Below, piece after piece: positions 7,693-17,700 of a stretch of DNA of 36,456 nucleotides (position 1 is its first letter; each line of letters starts with the position of its first letter). The stretch covers positions 1 through 36,456 of the forward strand of contig CABIZO010000012.1 of the NCBI GenBank assembly GCA_902363255.1, given 5' to 3'. The notes beneath the pieces were generated by a model. The model was not told the DNA's origin and ran no database searches. It saw only the letters and a list, made by a program, of their open reading frames with translations. The DNA comes from Peptostreptococcaceae bacterium. GTDB lineage: Bacteria; Bacillota; Clostridia; Peptostreptococcales; Peptostreptococcaceae. The translations under genes and the position numbers were made by a program.

Positions 7693-8856
7693 ATGAAAAT
7701 AAAAATAGCAGAATTTAGAACATTACCAATGGATGGTAAAGCATTAGAAGAACAAAGAACAGAGTTAGTAAATGAAATGACTGATATAGTAGAAGCTGCA
7801 AAAGCTGAAACAAGAACATTAACAGATGAAGAAGAAACTAGATATGATGAAATAAAAAAAGAAATATCTAAAATAGATAAGACTCTTTCAGTTATAGATG
7901 AACAAAGAGCTTTTAATAAAATTCCAGCTAAGAAAAATGCAGAAGAAGAAGGTCTTAAATTAGAAGAAAGAGCATTTGCAAATTATATAAGAGGAGTTGT
8001 TGAAACAAGAACAACTAATTTAGCTGTGGGTGATAATGGAGCAGTTATTCCAAATACAATTGCCCAAAAAATAATAAAAAAGGTACATGATATATCTCCA
8101 ATATATCAATTAGCAACGAAATACAATGTAAAAGGAGAATTAACAATACCATACTATGATGAATCTTCATCAGCAATTACAACAGCATATGCAACAGAGT
8201 TTACAGATTTAGAATCAAGTTCTGGCAAATTCTTAAATATAGAATTAAAAGGATACTTAGCAGGTGCATTAACAAAAGTATCAAAATCATTAGTAAATAA
8301 CTCGGATTTTGATTTAGTATCTTTTGTTATAAATGCTATGGCTGAAAGTATTGCTATATTTATTGAAAAAGAATTATTAAAAGGAACACCAAGTAAAGTA
8401 ACTGGATTAAGTACAGTTAAACAAAAAGTAACTGCTGCAAGTTCTACTGCTTTAACAGGTGATGAATTAATAGATGTACAAGAAATGGTTCCAGATATTT
8501 ATCAAGCAGGAGCAATATGGATAATGAATAAATCTACTAGAACAGCTATAAGAAAATTAAAAGATAACGATGGAAATTACTTATTAAATAAAGATGTATC
8601 AGCTAAATGGGGATACACTTTATTAGGAAAAGATGTTTATACTTCTGAAAATATGGATGCAATAAGTTCTGAAAAAACTGCTATTTACTATGGTGATATG
8701 TCTGGACTAGCTGTTAAGCTAAGTGAAGATGTAAATATAGAAGTTTTAAGAGAAAAATATGCTACTCAACATGCTCTTGGTGTCGTTGGATGGGTTGAAT
8801 TAGATTCTAAGATAGAAAATGAACAAAAGATTTCTGCATTAGTAATGGGAGCTTAA
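7693..8856 (+). CDS. Major capsid protein, HK97 fold, 387 aa
   Basis: The N-terminal ~100 residues are a charged coiled-coil scaffold (delta domain; DEEETRYDEIKKEISKIDK). The mature part starts near LKLEERAFANYIRG and includes GAVIPNTIAQKI, the E-loop/P-domain segments and the C-terminal ATQHALGVVGWVELDSKI. HK97-type proteins carry the delta domain, which the upstream protease removes. A strong AAGGAGG site precedes the ATG. Confidence 0.96.
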   Translation: MKIKIAEFRTLPMDGKALEEQRTELVNEMTDIVEAAKAETRTLTDEEETRYDEIKKEISKIDKTLSVIDEQRAFNKIPAKKNAEEEGLKLEERAFANYIRGVVETRTTNLAVGDNGAVIPNTIAQKIIKKVHDISPIYQLATKYNVKGELTIPYYDESSSAITTAYATEFTDLESSSGKFLNIELKGYLAGALTKVSKSLVNNSDFDLVSFVINAMAESIAIFIEKELLKGTPSKVTGLSTVKQKVTAASSTALTGDELIDVQEMVPDIYQAGAIWIMNKSTRTAIRKLKDNDGNYLLNKDVSAKWGYTLLGKDVYTSENMDAISSEKTAIYYGDMSGLAVKLSEDVNIEVLREKYATQHALGVVGWVELDSKIENEQKISALVMGA

Positions 8857-8869
8857 TTGAGGTGATTAA

Positions 8870-9031
8870 ATGAAGATAAAAGCATTAGTAAGTTTTGCTG
8901 GTGCTTTTTCTATGCATAAGGGAGAAATTAAGGAGTGTAATGATAAAGATATACTTAATGATCTTCTCTCTTGTGGTTATGTAGAAGAAGTAAAAACAAA
9001 TAAAAAGAAGGTGGAAGCTAATGAAAATTAG
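8870..9031 (+). CDS. Small head-region protein, 53 aa
   Basis: ATG 8870 follows GAGGTG, and the stop TAG 9029-9031 overlaps the next gene by 11 bp. The protein begins KIKALVSFAGAFSMHKGEIKE and ends in a Lys-rich tail. Short proteins with a SF-G-M-kGE pattern between the capsid and the first connector are common in Firmicute siphophages, usually annotated as hypothetical. The role is not established. Confidence 0.7.
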   Translation: MKIKALVSFAGAFSMHKGEIKECNDKDILNDLLSCGYVEEVKTNKKKVEANEN

Positions 9032-9305
9032 CGAAGTAACTATTGAAACTCTAAAAGAGTATGCAAATGTTGAACATAATTATGATGACAAAATATTTAC
9101 AAATATATTAATTGCTGCAAAAAGTTATATAAAAAGTTACACAGGATTAAGTGATGAGCAAGTTGATAAAAAAGAAGATTTAACAATTGCTTTAATGGTA
9201 TTATGTAATGAAATGTATGATAATAGAGTGTTTTCAGTTCAAGATAATAAAGCAAATACTGTAATTGCAAATATATTAGATATGCATTCAGTTAATTTAT
9301 TGTAG
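9021..9305 (+). CDS. Head-tail connector, gp6-like, 94 aa
   Basis: It has the short helical adaptor pattern of the HK97 gp6-like DNA-packaging/connector family: ISEVTIETLKEYANVEHNYDD at the N-terminus, then ILIAAKSYIKSYTGLSDEQ and LTIALMVLCNEMYDNR. Family members form a ring under the portal. The gene overlaps the previous one and sits at the canonical first connector position. Confidence 0.85.
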   Translation: MKISEVTIETLKEYANVEHNYDDKIFTNILIAAKSYIKSYTGLSDEQVDKKEDLTIALMVLCNEMYDNRVFSVQDNKANTVIANILDMHSVNLL

Positions 9306-9313
9306 GTGAGTAC

Positions 9314-9661
9314 ATGAGTAGATATAGAATTAATCCAGGTGAATTAAGGCATAGAATAACAATTCAAGCACTTAGTAATAGTCAAAATGGATATGGAGAA
9401 ATTGAAGTTAATACACCTAAAGTTTGGAATGATGTATTAAGTGTTAGAGCAGGAATATACCCTATCAGTGGGAAAAAATTTTTTTCAGCAGAAACAGAAA
9501 ATAGTGAGATAACTCATAAAGTTAAAATAAGATATATTGAAGGATTAACATCAAATATGAGAATTAAATTTGGTGATAGATATTTTGAAATTATATCTCC
9601 ACCAATAAATTTTCAAGAAAAGAATATAGAGTTACAACTCTTATGTAAGGAGTTGATATAA
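9314..9661 (+). CDS. Head-tail joining (head closure) protein, 115 aa
   Basis: The sequence INPGELRHRITIQ at the N-terminus and the later WNDVLSVRAGIYPISGKKFFSAE and VKIRYIEGLTSNMRIKFGDRYFEI follow the Phage_H_T_join pattern closely. It is a beta-barrel protein that closes the connector and docks the tail. The gene is followed without a gap by the HK97 gp10-like gene (shared base at 9661). Confidence 0.9.
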   Translation: MSRYRINPGELRHRITIQALSNSQNGYGEIEVNTPKVWNDVLSVRAGIYPISGKKFFSAETENSEITHKVKIRYIEGLTSNMRIKFGDRYFEIISPPINFQEKNIELQLLCKELI

Positions 9662-10113
9662 TGGCTAAGTTCAAGATAGAAGGCATGAAAGAATTACAAA
9701 AATCCATGAAGAAATTAGGACAGGTTCCACAAAAAAGTGTAACTACAGCATCAAGAAAAGGTATGAATGTAGCTCTTAAAAGTGCTAGACAAAATGCACC
9801 TCAAGGTGATACTGGTCAGTTAAAAGGTGGAATGAAATTAGTAGGTGAAAAATCTAGATCTAAAGGTAAAAAAGTTTATCAAGTAGTTTTTGATAGGAGT
9901 AAAAATCATATATTTCAGAAAAAAAATAACGAAGGAAAGATTACAGGATACTATCCAGCATCACAAGAATACGGATTCTTTGCTAGAAATGGAAGATATA
10001 TACCTGGATATCATTTTATGAAAAAAGCTATGGAGGATAATAGTGGAGCTATAACTAAAAAAATAGTTGATGAAATGAGTAAAAGTATAGATAAGGCATT
10101 AGGTGGAAAATGA
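9661..10113 (+). CDS. HK97 gp10-like tail completion protein, 150 aa
   Basis: It starts KFKIEGMKELQKSMKKLGQ and has the family-typical ALKSARQNAPQGDTGQLKGGM segment, then a beta region and GYHFMKKAMEDN. These features match the HK97-gp10_like tail component family, which assists head-tail joining. Translation is coupled on both sides (1-base overlap upstream, 4-base overlap downstream). Confidence 0.92.
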   Translation: MAKFKIEGMKELQKSMKKLGQVPQKSVTTASRKGMNVALKSARQNAPQGDTGQLKGGMKLVGEKSRSKGKKVYQVVFDRSKNHIFQKKNNEGKITGYYPASQEYGFFARNGRYIPGYHFMKKAMEDNSGAITKKIVDEMSKSIDKALGGK

Positions 10114-10493
10114 TAGAGCAAGCTTTGAGATATGAATTAAATAAAGTCACTGAATTAGAAAATAAAATCTTTCCTACAAATGCTCCAGAAGGTCAAAAAG
10201 CACCATATTTAGTTTATATATCAAACAATAAATATTTAAAAAATTTAGATGGAGTAACAAAAGATAGAGAATGTTACTTAATTCTCAATGTTTTATGTAA
10301 CTCATATTCAGAAATGAAAAGTATAACTAAAAAAATTGAAAATATAATCAATAAGTTTCCATTAACTAGAATAGGAAAAGAAAATTTATATATTCAAGAT
10401 ATAACTCTTTCAGATATATCAGAAAGTTATGAAGAACAAATAAAATTACAAAGAGGTATTATACCTTGCACTATTTATTATAAGGAGGAATAG
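10110..10493 (+). CDS. Probable tail terminator protein, 127 aa
   Basis: The place is canonical, between gp10-like and tail tube genes. The sequence has the alpha-beta pattern of tail terminators: an N-terminal helix, the APYLVYISNN strand, a hydrophobic ECYLILNVLCNSYSEM strand-helix and a C-terminal PCTIYYKEE strand. The ring would cap the tail tube and meet the head. Identification is by order and fold pattern more than by a specific motif. Confidence 0.72.
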   Translation: MIEQALRYELNKVTELENKIFPTNAPEGQKAPYLVYISNNKYLKNLDGVTKDRECYLILNVLCNSYSEMKSITKKIENIINKFPLTRIGKENLYIQDITLSDISESYEEQIKLQRGIIPCTIYYKEE

Positions 10494-10497
10494 AAAA

Positions 10498-10914
10498 ATG
10501 GCTACAAGAAGTTTAGGAACAGTTTTAAAAATAGGAAAAGATCCATCAATTGTTAAGGTTGGAGGATTAACAGAAATAGGAGGAATTGAGTTAAGTGCTG
10601 ATACATTAGACACTACCACTTTAGAGAGTGATGGTGGATATAGAGAATTCATAGGTGGCTTCAAAGATGCAGGAGAAGTCAGCTTAAGTGGATATCTAGA
10701 AATAGATTCAAGTAATGGACAAAAAAAGATGTATGATGCATTTGAAACAGGAGATGTTCAAGATTTTGCAATAGAGTTCCCAGAGAGTATAGGTGCTAAA
10801 TGGGCATTTAAAGGAGTTGTTACAGGATTCTCTACAGGTGCAAGTTTAGAAGATTTAATTAGCTTTGGAGCAACAATTAAAGTATCTGGAAAACCAACTT
10901 TAACATTAGGATAA
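10498..10914 (+). CDS. Major tail tube protein, 138 aa
   Basis: The start MATRSLGTVLKIG, the segment GLTEIGGIELSADTLDTTTLES, and the later GYREFIGGFKDAGEVSLSGYLE are typical of short siphophage tail tube proteins. Hundreds of copies would make the tail tube. It has a strong AAGGAGGAAT site and is followed by a short gap and the tail chaperone genes, as expected. Confidence 0.92.
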   Translation: MATRSLGTVLKIGKDPSIVKVGGLTEIGGIELSADTLDTTTLESDGGYREFIGGFKDAGEVSLSGYLEIDSSNGQKKMYDAFETGDVQDFAIEFPESIGAKWAFKGVVTGFSTGASLEDLISFGATIKVSGKPTLTLG

Positions 10915-10946
10915 AAATAAATTATATAAATTTAGGAGGAATAAAA

Positions 10947-11249
10947 ATGTATACACCAATAGAATTAGACAAAACAAGAAATTTTAGATATGGAATGAAG
11001 GCTATATCATATATAGAGGAAAAGTTAAAAACACCTATAGCTAAATTAGATTTAAATGGATTAACTATGAAAGAGACAGCTATAGTTATATGTGCAGGAT
11101 TAATACATGAAGATAAAAAACTAACTCCAGATAGGGTCATGGATTTAATAGATGAGAAAGGAAATTTTATTGAAGCAATTGAAGTTATGGGAGAAGCTTT
11201 TAATAAAGCTTTTGGTGGTAATGGAGAAAATGAAGAAAAAAACGAGTAG
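10947..11249 (+). CDS. Tail assembly chaperone (gpG-like), 100 aa
   Basis: It is located between the tail tube and tape measure genes, where siphophages encode chaperones that coat the tape measure. The protein is helical (MKETAIVICAGLIHEDKKLTP) and ends ENEEKNE. A heptanucleotide A AAA AAC lies in the correct phase just before its stop. A proportion of ribosomes should therefore shift to -1 and make the longer gpGT-like fusion described in the next entries. Confidence 0.85.
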   Translation: MYTPIELDKTRNFRYGMKAISYIEEKLKTPIAKLDLNGLTMKETAIVICAGLIHEDKKLTPDRVMDLIDEKGNFIEAIEVMGEAFNKAFGGNGENEEKNE

Positions 11250-11300
11250 AGGGTAACGATGAAGAATTTTCTATAGATGAAAGTTTGAAAATCGCTACCC
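11237..11300 (+). promoter_or_regulatory. -1 programmed frameshift signal
   Basis: The slippery heptamer A AAA AAC (11237-11243) is in the zero frame. Seven bases later, GGGTAACGAT (11251-11260) pairs with ATCGCTACCC (11291-11300) with one mismatch to form a stimulatory stem. The zero frame stops at 11247-11249. The -1 frame is open to 11578. This is the classical arrangement for tail chaperones. Confidence 0.9.
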
Positions 11301-11578
11301 TTTGCTCTTTATCTCCATTAGAATTTTGGGAACTTACACCATATGAATTTAGTTTAATAGTAAATTCATACGTGAAGAAAAAAGAAGAAGAGACAGATGA
11401 AAAAATAACACTAGCATATATTAATGCTTTATGGACTATTCAATTTTTAGGAAAAGATAAGCCTAAACTTGATGATTTTTTAAATAAAAAACGTAAAAAA
11501 GAAATGACAGATGAAGAGATGTTAAACCAAATAAAACTCTTAAATAATGTTTTAGGAGGTGCGACAAATGGCAGTTAA
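11243..11578 (+). CDS. Tail chaperone frameshift extension (T part of gpGT), 111 aa
   Basis: It is read after a -1 shift at base 11243. The fusion has 99 residues from the upstream gene plus 111 from here, 210 in all. The extension contains ATLCSLSPLEFWELTPYEF, a motif style common in T-domains, and a long charged helix (KKKEEETDEKITLAYINALW). No good ribosome binding site precedes the internal TTG at 11285, so independent initiation is unlikely. It overlaps the tape measure start by 11 bp. Confidence 0.88.
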   Translation, partial: RVEGNDEEFSIDESLKIATLCSLSPLEFWELTPYEFSLIVNSYVKKKEEETDEKITLAYINALWTIQFLGKDKPKLDDFLNKKRKKEMTDEEMLNQIKLLNNVLGGATNGS

Positions 11579-14363
11579 AAATTTACTTATTAGAGGTGGA
11601 GCAGACTTTAGCAATATGCATAATGGTCTTAATAATGCTCAAAAAAGACTCTCTAATTTTCAAAGAAATGTAAATGGCATTATGAGAAAAGTTGCTACTG
11701 TTTTTGCAACTATAAAAGTAGGCGAACTTATAAAAAATAGTGTACAAGATGCAATGAGTGTTGAAACTTCTATAGAAAACATAAATAGAACTATGCAGAA
11801 TAGTTCAAAGGTTTTTGAGGATTGGATAAAAAGTCAATCTCAAGCATATGGTATGAGTATTCAAGAAGGATATAAATATGGTTCAACTTATAGTAACTTA
11901 ATATCAAGTTTTGAAAGTAATACTAAAGAAGTATCGGGTAATACTCAAGAATTATTAAAAGCTACTTCAATAATAGCCAGCAAAACTGGTAGAACTTTTG
12001 AAGATACTGCTGAAAGAATCAGATCAGGTATGCTTGGTTCAACAGAGGCAATTGAGGATTTAGGAATTTACACCCAAGTTTCTATGCTACAGAGTACAGA
12101 AGCATTTAAAGAACTTGCAAATGGAAAGTCATGGCAACAATTAAATTTCCAAACACAGCAACAGATAAGACTTGCAGCTATATTAGAACAAACATATTCA
12201 AGGTATGGTACTACATTAGCTGATACTACTCAAACAAGGCATAACCAATTTATTGCAAGTTTAAAAAATGTTCAATTGGCATTAGGACAAGCATTTTTAC
12301 CAATTTATAATGCTATATTACCACCTTTAACAGCGTTTATGAATGCATTAAGTAAAGCTATATCAGTAATTTCTGTATTTACTAATGCTTTATTTGGTAA
12401 ACCTAAAGTTGCACAACAACAAGTAAAAGCTATAAACAATCAATCAAGTGCAGTTAATGGATTGAGTAATAGTTTAGGTGATACTTCTAAGCATTTAAAT
12501 AATACTGCTAAGAGTGCAAAAAAAGCAAAAAAGGAAATTGGTGGACTGATAGGTGGATTAGATGAAATAAATAATTTAAATGTAAATACAACAGCTGGAA
12601 CAAGTGGTACAAGTGGTAGTACTCCAAATACATCAATACCTTCTGTAAGTGGACTAGGAGATATAGGTACTATAGATATGGGTTCTACTATAGATACATC
12701 TGGGCTAGATGCTAAGGCAGAGAAGATAGCAGCTATATTTGCTAAAATAAAAAATATTATTTCAAAAAATAAAGATGCTATCATAGCAATTATGGCTGGA
12801 TTAACAGCTGGAATAGGATTCTTAATGATTAAGAACTGGGGTAAAATAACTAAGTTTTTTTCTAAAAACTTTCCTTTCTTGACTAAGATTTTTTCAAAAG
12901 TTGGAAAAGCAATATTAAAACCTTTTACATTAATAAAAACAGCAATAAAAGGCTTATTAGCTATAAATCCAGTAACAGCAGCAATAACCATAGCTATAGT
13001 ATCAGTAGTATCTGCAATAACTTATTTATGGAGAACAAATAAAGACTTTAGAGACAAGGTAATTAAAACGTGGAATGATATAAAAGATGCCTTACAGCCT
13101 TGGCTAGAAGGTTTTAGTATATTATTTAAAACATTAGCTGATATAATTGGTACTGTTTTAGGAGGAGCTTTTAAATTAATCTCAAAAGTAATTATAAAAG
13201 TTGTAGAAGTTTTAGCTGGAGATTTCATGAATGATTTACAAAAAATGTGCCCTAGTATAAAAGCAGTTGGTAAGATATTTTTAAAATTCTGTAAGGATTT
13301 ACAAAAAGACTGGAAGAAAATTAAAAACTTTAATTTTAAAAAATGGGTAGATAAGAAGAAAAAAGAATTTACTGATTTTTGTAAAGGTATTACAGATAAA
13401 TTTAAAAAGCTTAAAGATGATATAAAGAAAAAATGGGACGAGATAGTAGATGCAGTAAAAGAATTTGTAATCAACATAGCATCAAAAGTGGAAGATTTTA
13501 AGGAAAAAGCTTTAGAAAAGTGGGAAGAAGTAAAAGATTGGATTAAAGATAAGGCTTTAGAAATAGCTGCAAAAGTAGGTTCTTTTTATGATAAAGCAAA
13601 AGAAGGATATGATAGTGCTAATAAGTGGATGAAGGATAAGTTATTAGAAGTAGGAGCAAAAGTAGCTAGTTTCTATGATAAAGCGAAAGAACGATATAAC
13701 CATGCTAAAACATCAATAAAAAATTGGGCACTTTCTCTTGGAGCGAAAGTAAGCTCTTTCTATGATAAGGCTAAAGAGAGATATGAAAGTGCCAAAAAAT
13801 CAATTAAAGGCTGGGCATTAAGTGTAGGAGCGAAAGTAGGTTCTTTTTATGATAAAGTAAAATCAGCTTATAATAGTACTAAATCTAAAATAAGGTCATG
13901 GGCTTTTAGTATTTCATTAAAAGTAAAGACAACAGCTAGTAGTGTAAAAAGTACTATAAATGGAATTATAAGACAGGTAAACAATGCTGTATTAGGTAAA
14001 ATTAAATTTACTGTTCCAGATTGGGTACCTATATTTGGTGGAAGAACTTGGAAAGCACCTAAGATACCTTACTTGGCGAAGGGCGGTCTTATAGATAGTC
14101 CAACTCTTGCAATGATAGGAGAAGCTGGTTCAGAAGTTGTCTTGCCTCTTGAAAACAATACAAGAGCTATTGATTTAATAGCAAGTAAATTACAAAGTGG
14201 AATGTCGGCAAGCGATGTTAGTGGATTTAATAACTCAAGTAACAATACACCTAAAGAAATCTATAATGGTGATTTTATTGTAAAACTTGATGGAAATACA
14301 GTATTTAGACAAACTATTATATCTATATTAAGACAATTAAAAAGACAAGGAATAAAAATATAG
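11568..14363 (+). CDS. Tape measure protein, 931 aa
   Basis: It sets tail length and takes part in DNA ejection. The N-terminal ~300 residues are helical (GLNNAQKRLSNFQ). Hydrophobic segments follow near residues 405-425 and 465-490. A central charged helical region has four to five copies of a ~30-residue repeat around the core GAKVxSFYDKAKErY. The C-terminus contains the widespread LAKGGLIDSPTLAMIGEAGSE motif. ATG 11568 is used after AGGAGG. Its size agrees with a tail of roughly 130-140 nm under the usual 1.5 Å per residue relation. Confidence 0.95.
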   Translation: MAVKNLLIRGGADFSNMHNGLNNAQKRLSNFQRNVNGIMRKVATVFATIKVGELIKNSVQDAMSVETSIENINRTMQNSSKVFEDWIKSQSQAYGMSIQEGYKYGSTYSNLISSFESNTKEVSGNTQELLKATSIIASKTGRTFEDTAERIRSGMLGSTEAIEDLGIYTQVSMLQSTEAFKELANGKSWQQLNFQTQQQIRLAAILEQTYSRYGTTLADTTQTRHNQFIASLKNVQLALGQAFLPIYNAILPPLTAFMNALSKAISVISVFTNALFGKPKVAQQQVKAINNQSSAVNGLSNSLGDTSKHLNNTAKSAKKAKKEIGGLIGGLDEINNLNVNTTAGTSGTSGSTPNTSIPSVSGLGDIGTIDMGSTIDTSGLDAKAEKIAAIFAKIKNIISKNKDAIIAIMAGLTAGIGFLMIKNWGKITKFFSKNFPFLTKIFSKVGKAILKPFTLIKTAIKGLLAINPVTAAITIAIVSVVSAITYLWRTNKDFRDKVIKTWNDIKDALQPWLEGFSILFKTLADIIGTVLGGAFKLISKVIIKVVEVLAGDFMNDLQKMCPSIKAVGKIFLKFCKDLQKDWKKIKNFNFKKWVDKKKKEFTDFCKGITDKFKKLKDDIKKKWDEIVDAVKEFVINIASKVEDFKEKALEKWEEVKDWIKDKALEIAAKVGSFYDKAKEGYDSANKWMKDKLLEVGAKVASFYDKAKERYNHAKTSIKNWALSLGAKVSSFYDKAKERYESAKKSIKGWALSVGAKVGSFYDKVKSAYNSTKSKIRSWAFSISLKVKTTASSVKSTINGIIRQVNNAVLGKIKFTVPDWVPIFGGRTWKAPKIPYLAKGGLIDSPTLAMIGEAGSEVVLPLENNTRAIDLIASKLQSGMSASDVSGFNNSSNNTPKEIYNGDFIVKLDGNTVFRQTIISILRQLKRQGIKI

Positions 14364-14388
14364 GACTTATTAATTTAAGTCCTATTTT
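14363..14388 (+). terminator. Hairpin after tape measure gene
   Basis: GGACTTA (14363-14369) pairs with TAAGTCC (14376-14382), with a short T-rich tail TATTTTAG. The pairing overlaps the tape measure stop codon. It is probably a partial terminator or an mRNA-stability element within the late transcript. Confidence 0.5.
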
Positions 14389-14402
14389 AGTGAGGTGATA
14401 AT

Positions 14403-14756
14403 ATGGCAATTCTTACAATAGCAGGTGTAGATGTAAAAAATCCTTCTGTTTTTCAAGTAGAAATTACAGATATAGATAAAGAGTCCGAAAGAAATGCAAA
14501 TGGAACAATGCAACGTACTAGAGTAGCTACAAAAAGAAAGTTAACAGTAGAATGGGGACCACTTTCAAATTCAGAAATATCTAAGATATTAAAAGCAGTA
14601 AAAGATGTATTTTTTACTGTAAAGTATCCAGATCCAGAGGAAGGTAAAACAATTACTAAAACTTTCTACACAGGAGATAGAACATCTCCAGTATTAAGGG
14701 TTAGAAATGGAGTTACTCTGTGGGAAGGTCTCAGTACTAATCTAGTTGAAAAGTAG
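14403..14756 (+). CDS. Tail protein of the DUF6711 type, 117 aa
   Basis: The sequence LTIAGVDVKNPSVFQVEITDIDKESERNANGTM with KRKLTVEWGPLS and VKYPDPEEG is a recurring small tail protein in Firmicute siphophages, always directly after the tape measure. It resembles a small tube-like beta protein. I recognise it as a DUF6711-like protein from memory; the exact role is not known. It is probably at or near the distal tail end, linking tape measure and baseplate. Confidence 0.7.
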   Translation: MAILTIAGVDVKNPSVFQVEITDIDKESERNANGTMQRTRVATKRKLTVEWGPLSNSEISKILKAVKDVFFTVKYPDPEEGKTITKTFYTGDRTSPVLRVRNGVTLWEGLSTNLVEK

Positions 14757-14764
14757 GTGAATAA

Positions 14765-17700
14765 ATGTATACAACTAGTAATGAATATAAAAATGCTAAT
14801 TTACAGCCTTATAGACAATTTGAAAGTAGAATAACTATAGGAAATAGAATTATTACAAATGAAGAAGTTGTATCTATTAATTTACAACAATCTATACAAC
14901 AAGAAGCAACTTTTACTATAGGAAATACTATATCATATTCTTTAAACCTTACATTTTTACATAATGATATTGAAACAAGTGATAGAGAAATTATTAATCT
15001 CGAAATAGGATTACTAGCTAATAGTGATTATGAGTACATACCTTTAGGGATATATAATATAGATTTATGCAATAGCAATGATACTACAACTGTTATAACA
15101 GCTTATGATAATATGGTTAAATTTGATATTTTATATGAGGAAAATAACTCACAACCGACTGTTCATAGTGTTATAAATAGGCTTAGTGAATTAACAGGAG
15201 TTGAATTTGATGGAACATTGTCAAACTATAATAATTATAACTTAGTTTCTTTAAGTGGATATAGCTGTAGAGAAATATTAGGTTTTGTGGCAGGTGCATT
15301 AGGATGTAATGCTATTATTAATAGACAAGGAAAATTTAAGTTTATTGATATTTCTAAAAATTCAAGTTTAACAATTACTAATGAAAGTTATTCAGAATAT
15401 TTTAGGCAAAGTAAATTATATAAAATAAGTAAACTAGTAAATATATTAGAGGAGTCAACTATAGAAATTGGAACTGTTAGCGATGATACAGTGTGTTTAA
15501 ATATGATTAATCCTCTTGTAAATGAAGAAATATTACAAGATTTATATAATAAGATGAATGGATTTAGTTTTTTGCCTTATGAATTAAATTGGAATGGTGA
15601 TTTATCATTAGATTTAGGAGATTCAATTGAAATTATAGATAAAAAAGGAATATCATTTATACAGCCTATTTTAACTCAATCATTTGTATATACTGGAGGA
15701 TTATCTTCGATAGTTCAAGCTCAAGGTGATACAAAGTTAGCTAATACTTATACGACAAAAACTAAAGAAGAAGCTGATTTAGATAGAGTCAAAGATGACA
15801 TAAATAATGTAGTAAATAAAGTTGATGTAATGTATTATTTGTCTACATCTAAGACAGAGCTTAAAGGTGGAGAGTGGACAACTAATTCACCTACATGGAT
15901 AGAAGGTAAATATATATGGAGTAAAACAGTAACGGAATATAAAAATGGAGACATAATTGATTCAGAACCAGTTTGTATAACTGGTGCAAAAGGAGACCAA
16001 GGACTTCAAGGAATACAAGGAGAAAAAGGAGATCAGGGTATTCCAGGAACACCTGGAATAACATATTATACATGGATAAAATATGCTGATGATAGCTATG
16101 GCAATGGAATAAGTGATTCTCCAACTAATAAAAAATATATAGGTTTTGCATATAACAAAACAACACAGACAGAGTCAAATAATAAATCTGATTATACTTG
16201 GTCACTTATTAAAGGAGAAAAGGGAGATACAGGTGTTAAGGGTGATACTGGAGCTAACGGCATAACTTATTATACCTGGATTAAATACAGTGATAATCCT
16301 AATGGTAACCCTTGTTATGATACTCCAACAAGTTCAACTAAATATATAGGTATAGCAGTTAATCAAACAACAGCAACAGAGTCCACTGATTATACAAAAT
16401 ATACTTGGAGTAAATTCAAAGGTGACCAGGGTGTAAAAGGAGAGCAGGGCATTCCAGGGACACCTGGAACAAATGGAAAGACAACATATTTCCACATTAA
16501 ATATTCTTCAGTATCTAATCCAACAAGCTCAAGTCAAATGACTGAAACACCTAGTACCTATATAGGTACTTATGTTGACTATACAGAAGCAGACAGTACA
16601 GATCCAAGTAAATATACATGGAGTAGATTCCAAGGATTACAAGGAGAAAAAGGTGAACAGGGTATTCCAGGAACTAATGGTTCAAATGGACGAACGACTT
16701 ATTTGCATATAAAATACTCTAATGATGGAGGAAAAACATTTACAAGTAACAATGGCGAAGATGTAGGAATGTATATAGGAACTTATACTGACTTTAATAT
16801 TAATGATAGTAATAGTGTTAGTTCATATACATGGAATAAAGTTAAAGGTCAAGGGATTGATTCTGTAACTGAAGAATATGCTATTAACTCTGATAAAGCA
16901 AATGCTCCGACTATAGGATGGTCCACAAAATGTCCTACGTGGGAGACAGGTAAATACCTTTGGACTAGAAGTAAAATTATATACAATAATCCTACTGAAA
17001 CGGTTTATACAACTCCTTATTGTGATAGTAGTTGGGAAGCTGTAAATGATATAGAAGTAGGTGGAACAAATATTTTAGTTTGGAATACTAAAACAGCTGA
17101 TTCGTATTTAACTGAAACTGGTGATATTGTTACTAGTATTGGATGGGGAATTAGTGATTATATACAAGTAACACCAGGGGAACAAATTATAGCTAGTGGG
17201 TACTCAAATTTAGGTGCTGCTCCTGCTACTTGTTTTTATAATTCAAGTAAAACTTTTGTAATTGGTATAAAAAATAATAATGCTGTTACAACTTCCACAG
17301 AAGAAACAATAAAAAAGGATAAAAGAAGATTAGTTACTGTTCCTGAGAGTTGTACCTATATGCGTTTTAGTTTCATGTTAAAAGATACAAAAATTATGCT
17401 AGAAAAAGGTAATAAGCCAAGTGATTGGTCACCTGCACCAGAAGATATATATTCAGAAATTGAAAAAGTAGATGATAGGATAAGCTTAATTGTATCAGAT
17501 GGAAGTACGCAATCGAATTTAACCCTAACACCAAGCGCGATAAGTGCAATTGCAAAAGATATAAATCTTAAAGCAACAAATATAACACTAGAAGGATTAG
17601 TTACAGCTAACAGTAATTTTAAAATTTTATCAAATGGAAGTATTGAAGCTAAAAATGGAAAATTTACAGGAAGTATAACAGGAAGTACGATAACTGGTTC

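Noticed and set aside
12440..13477. Long antisense frames opposite the tape measure gene
   Set aside because: They have no ribosome sites and are shadows of the Lys/Ala-rich coding strand.
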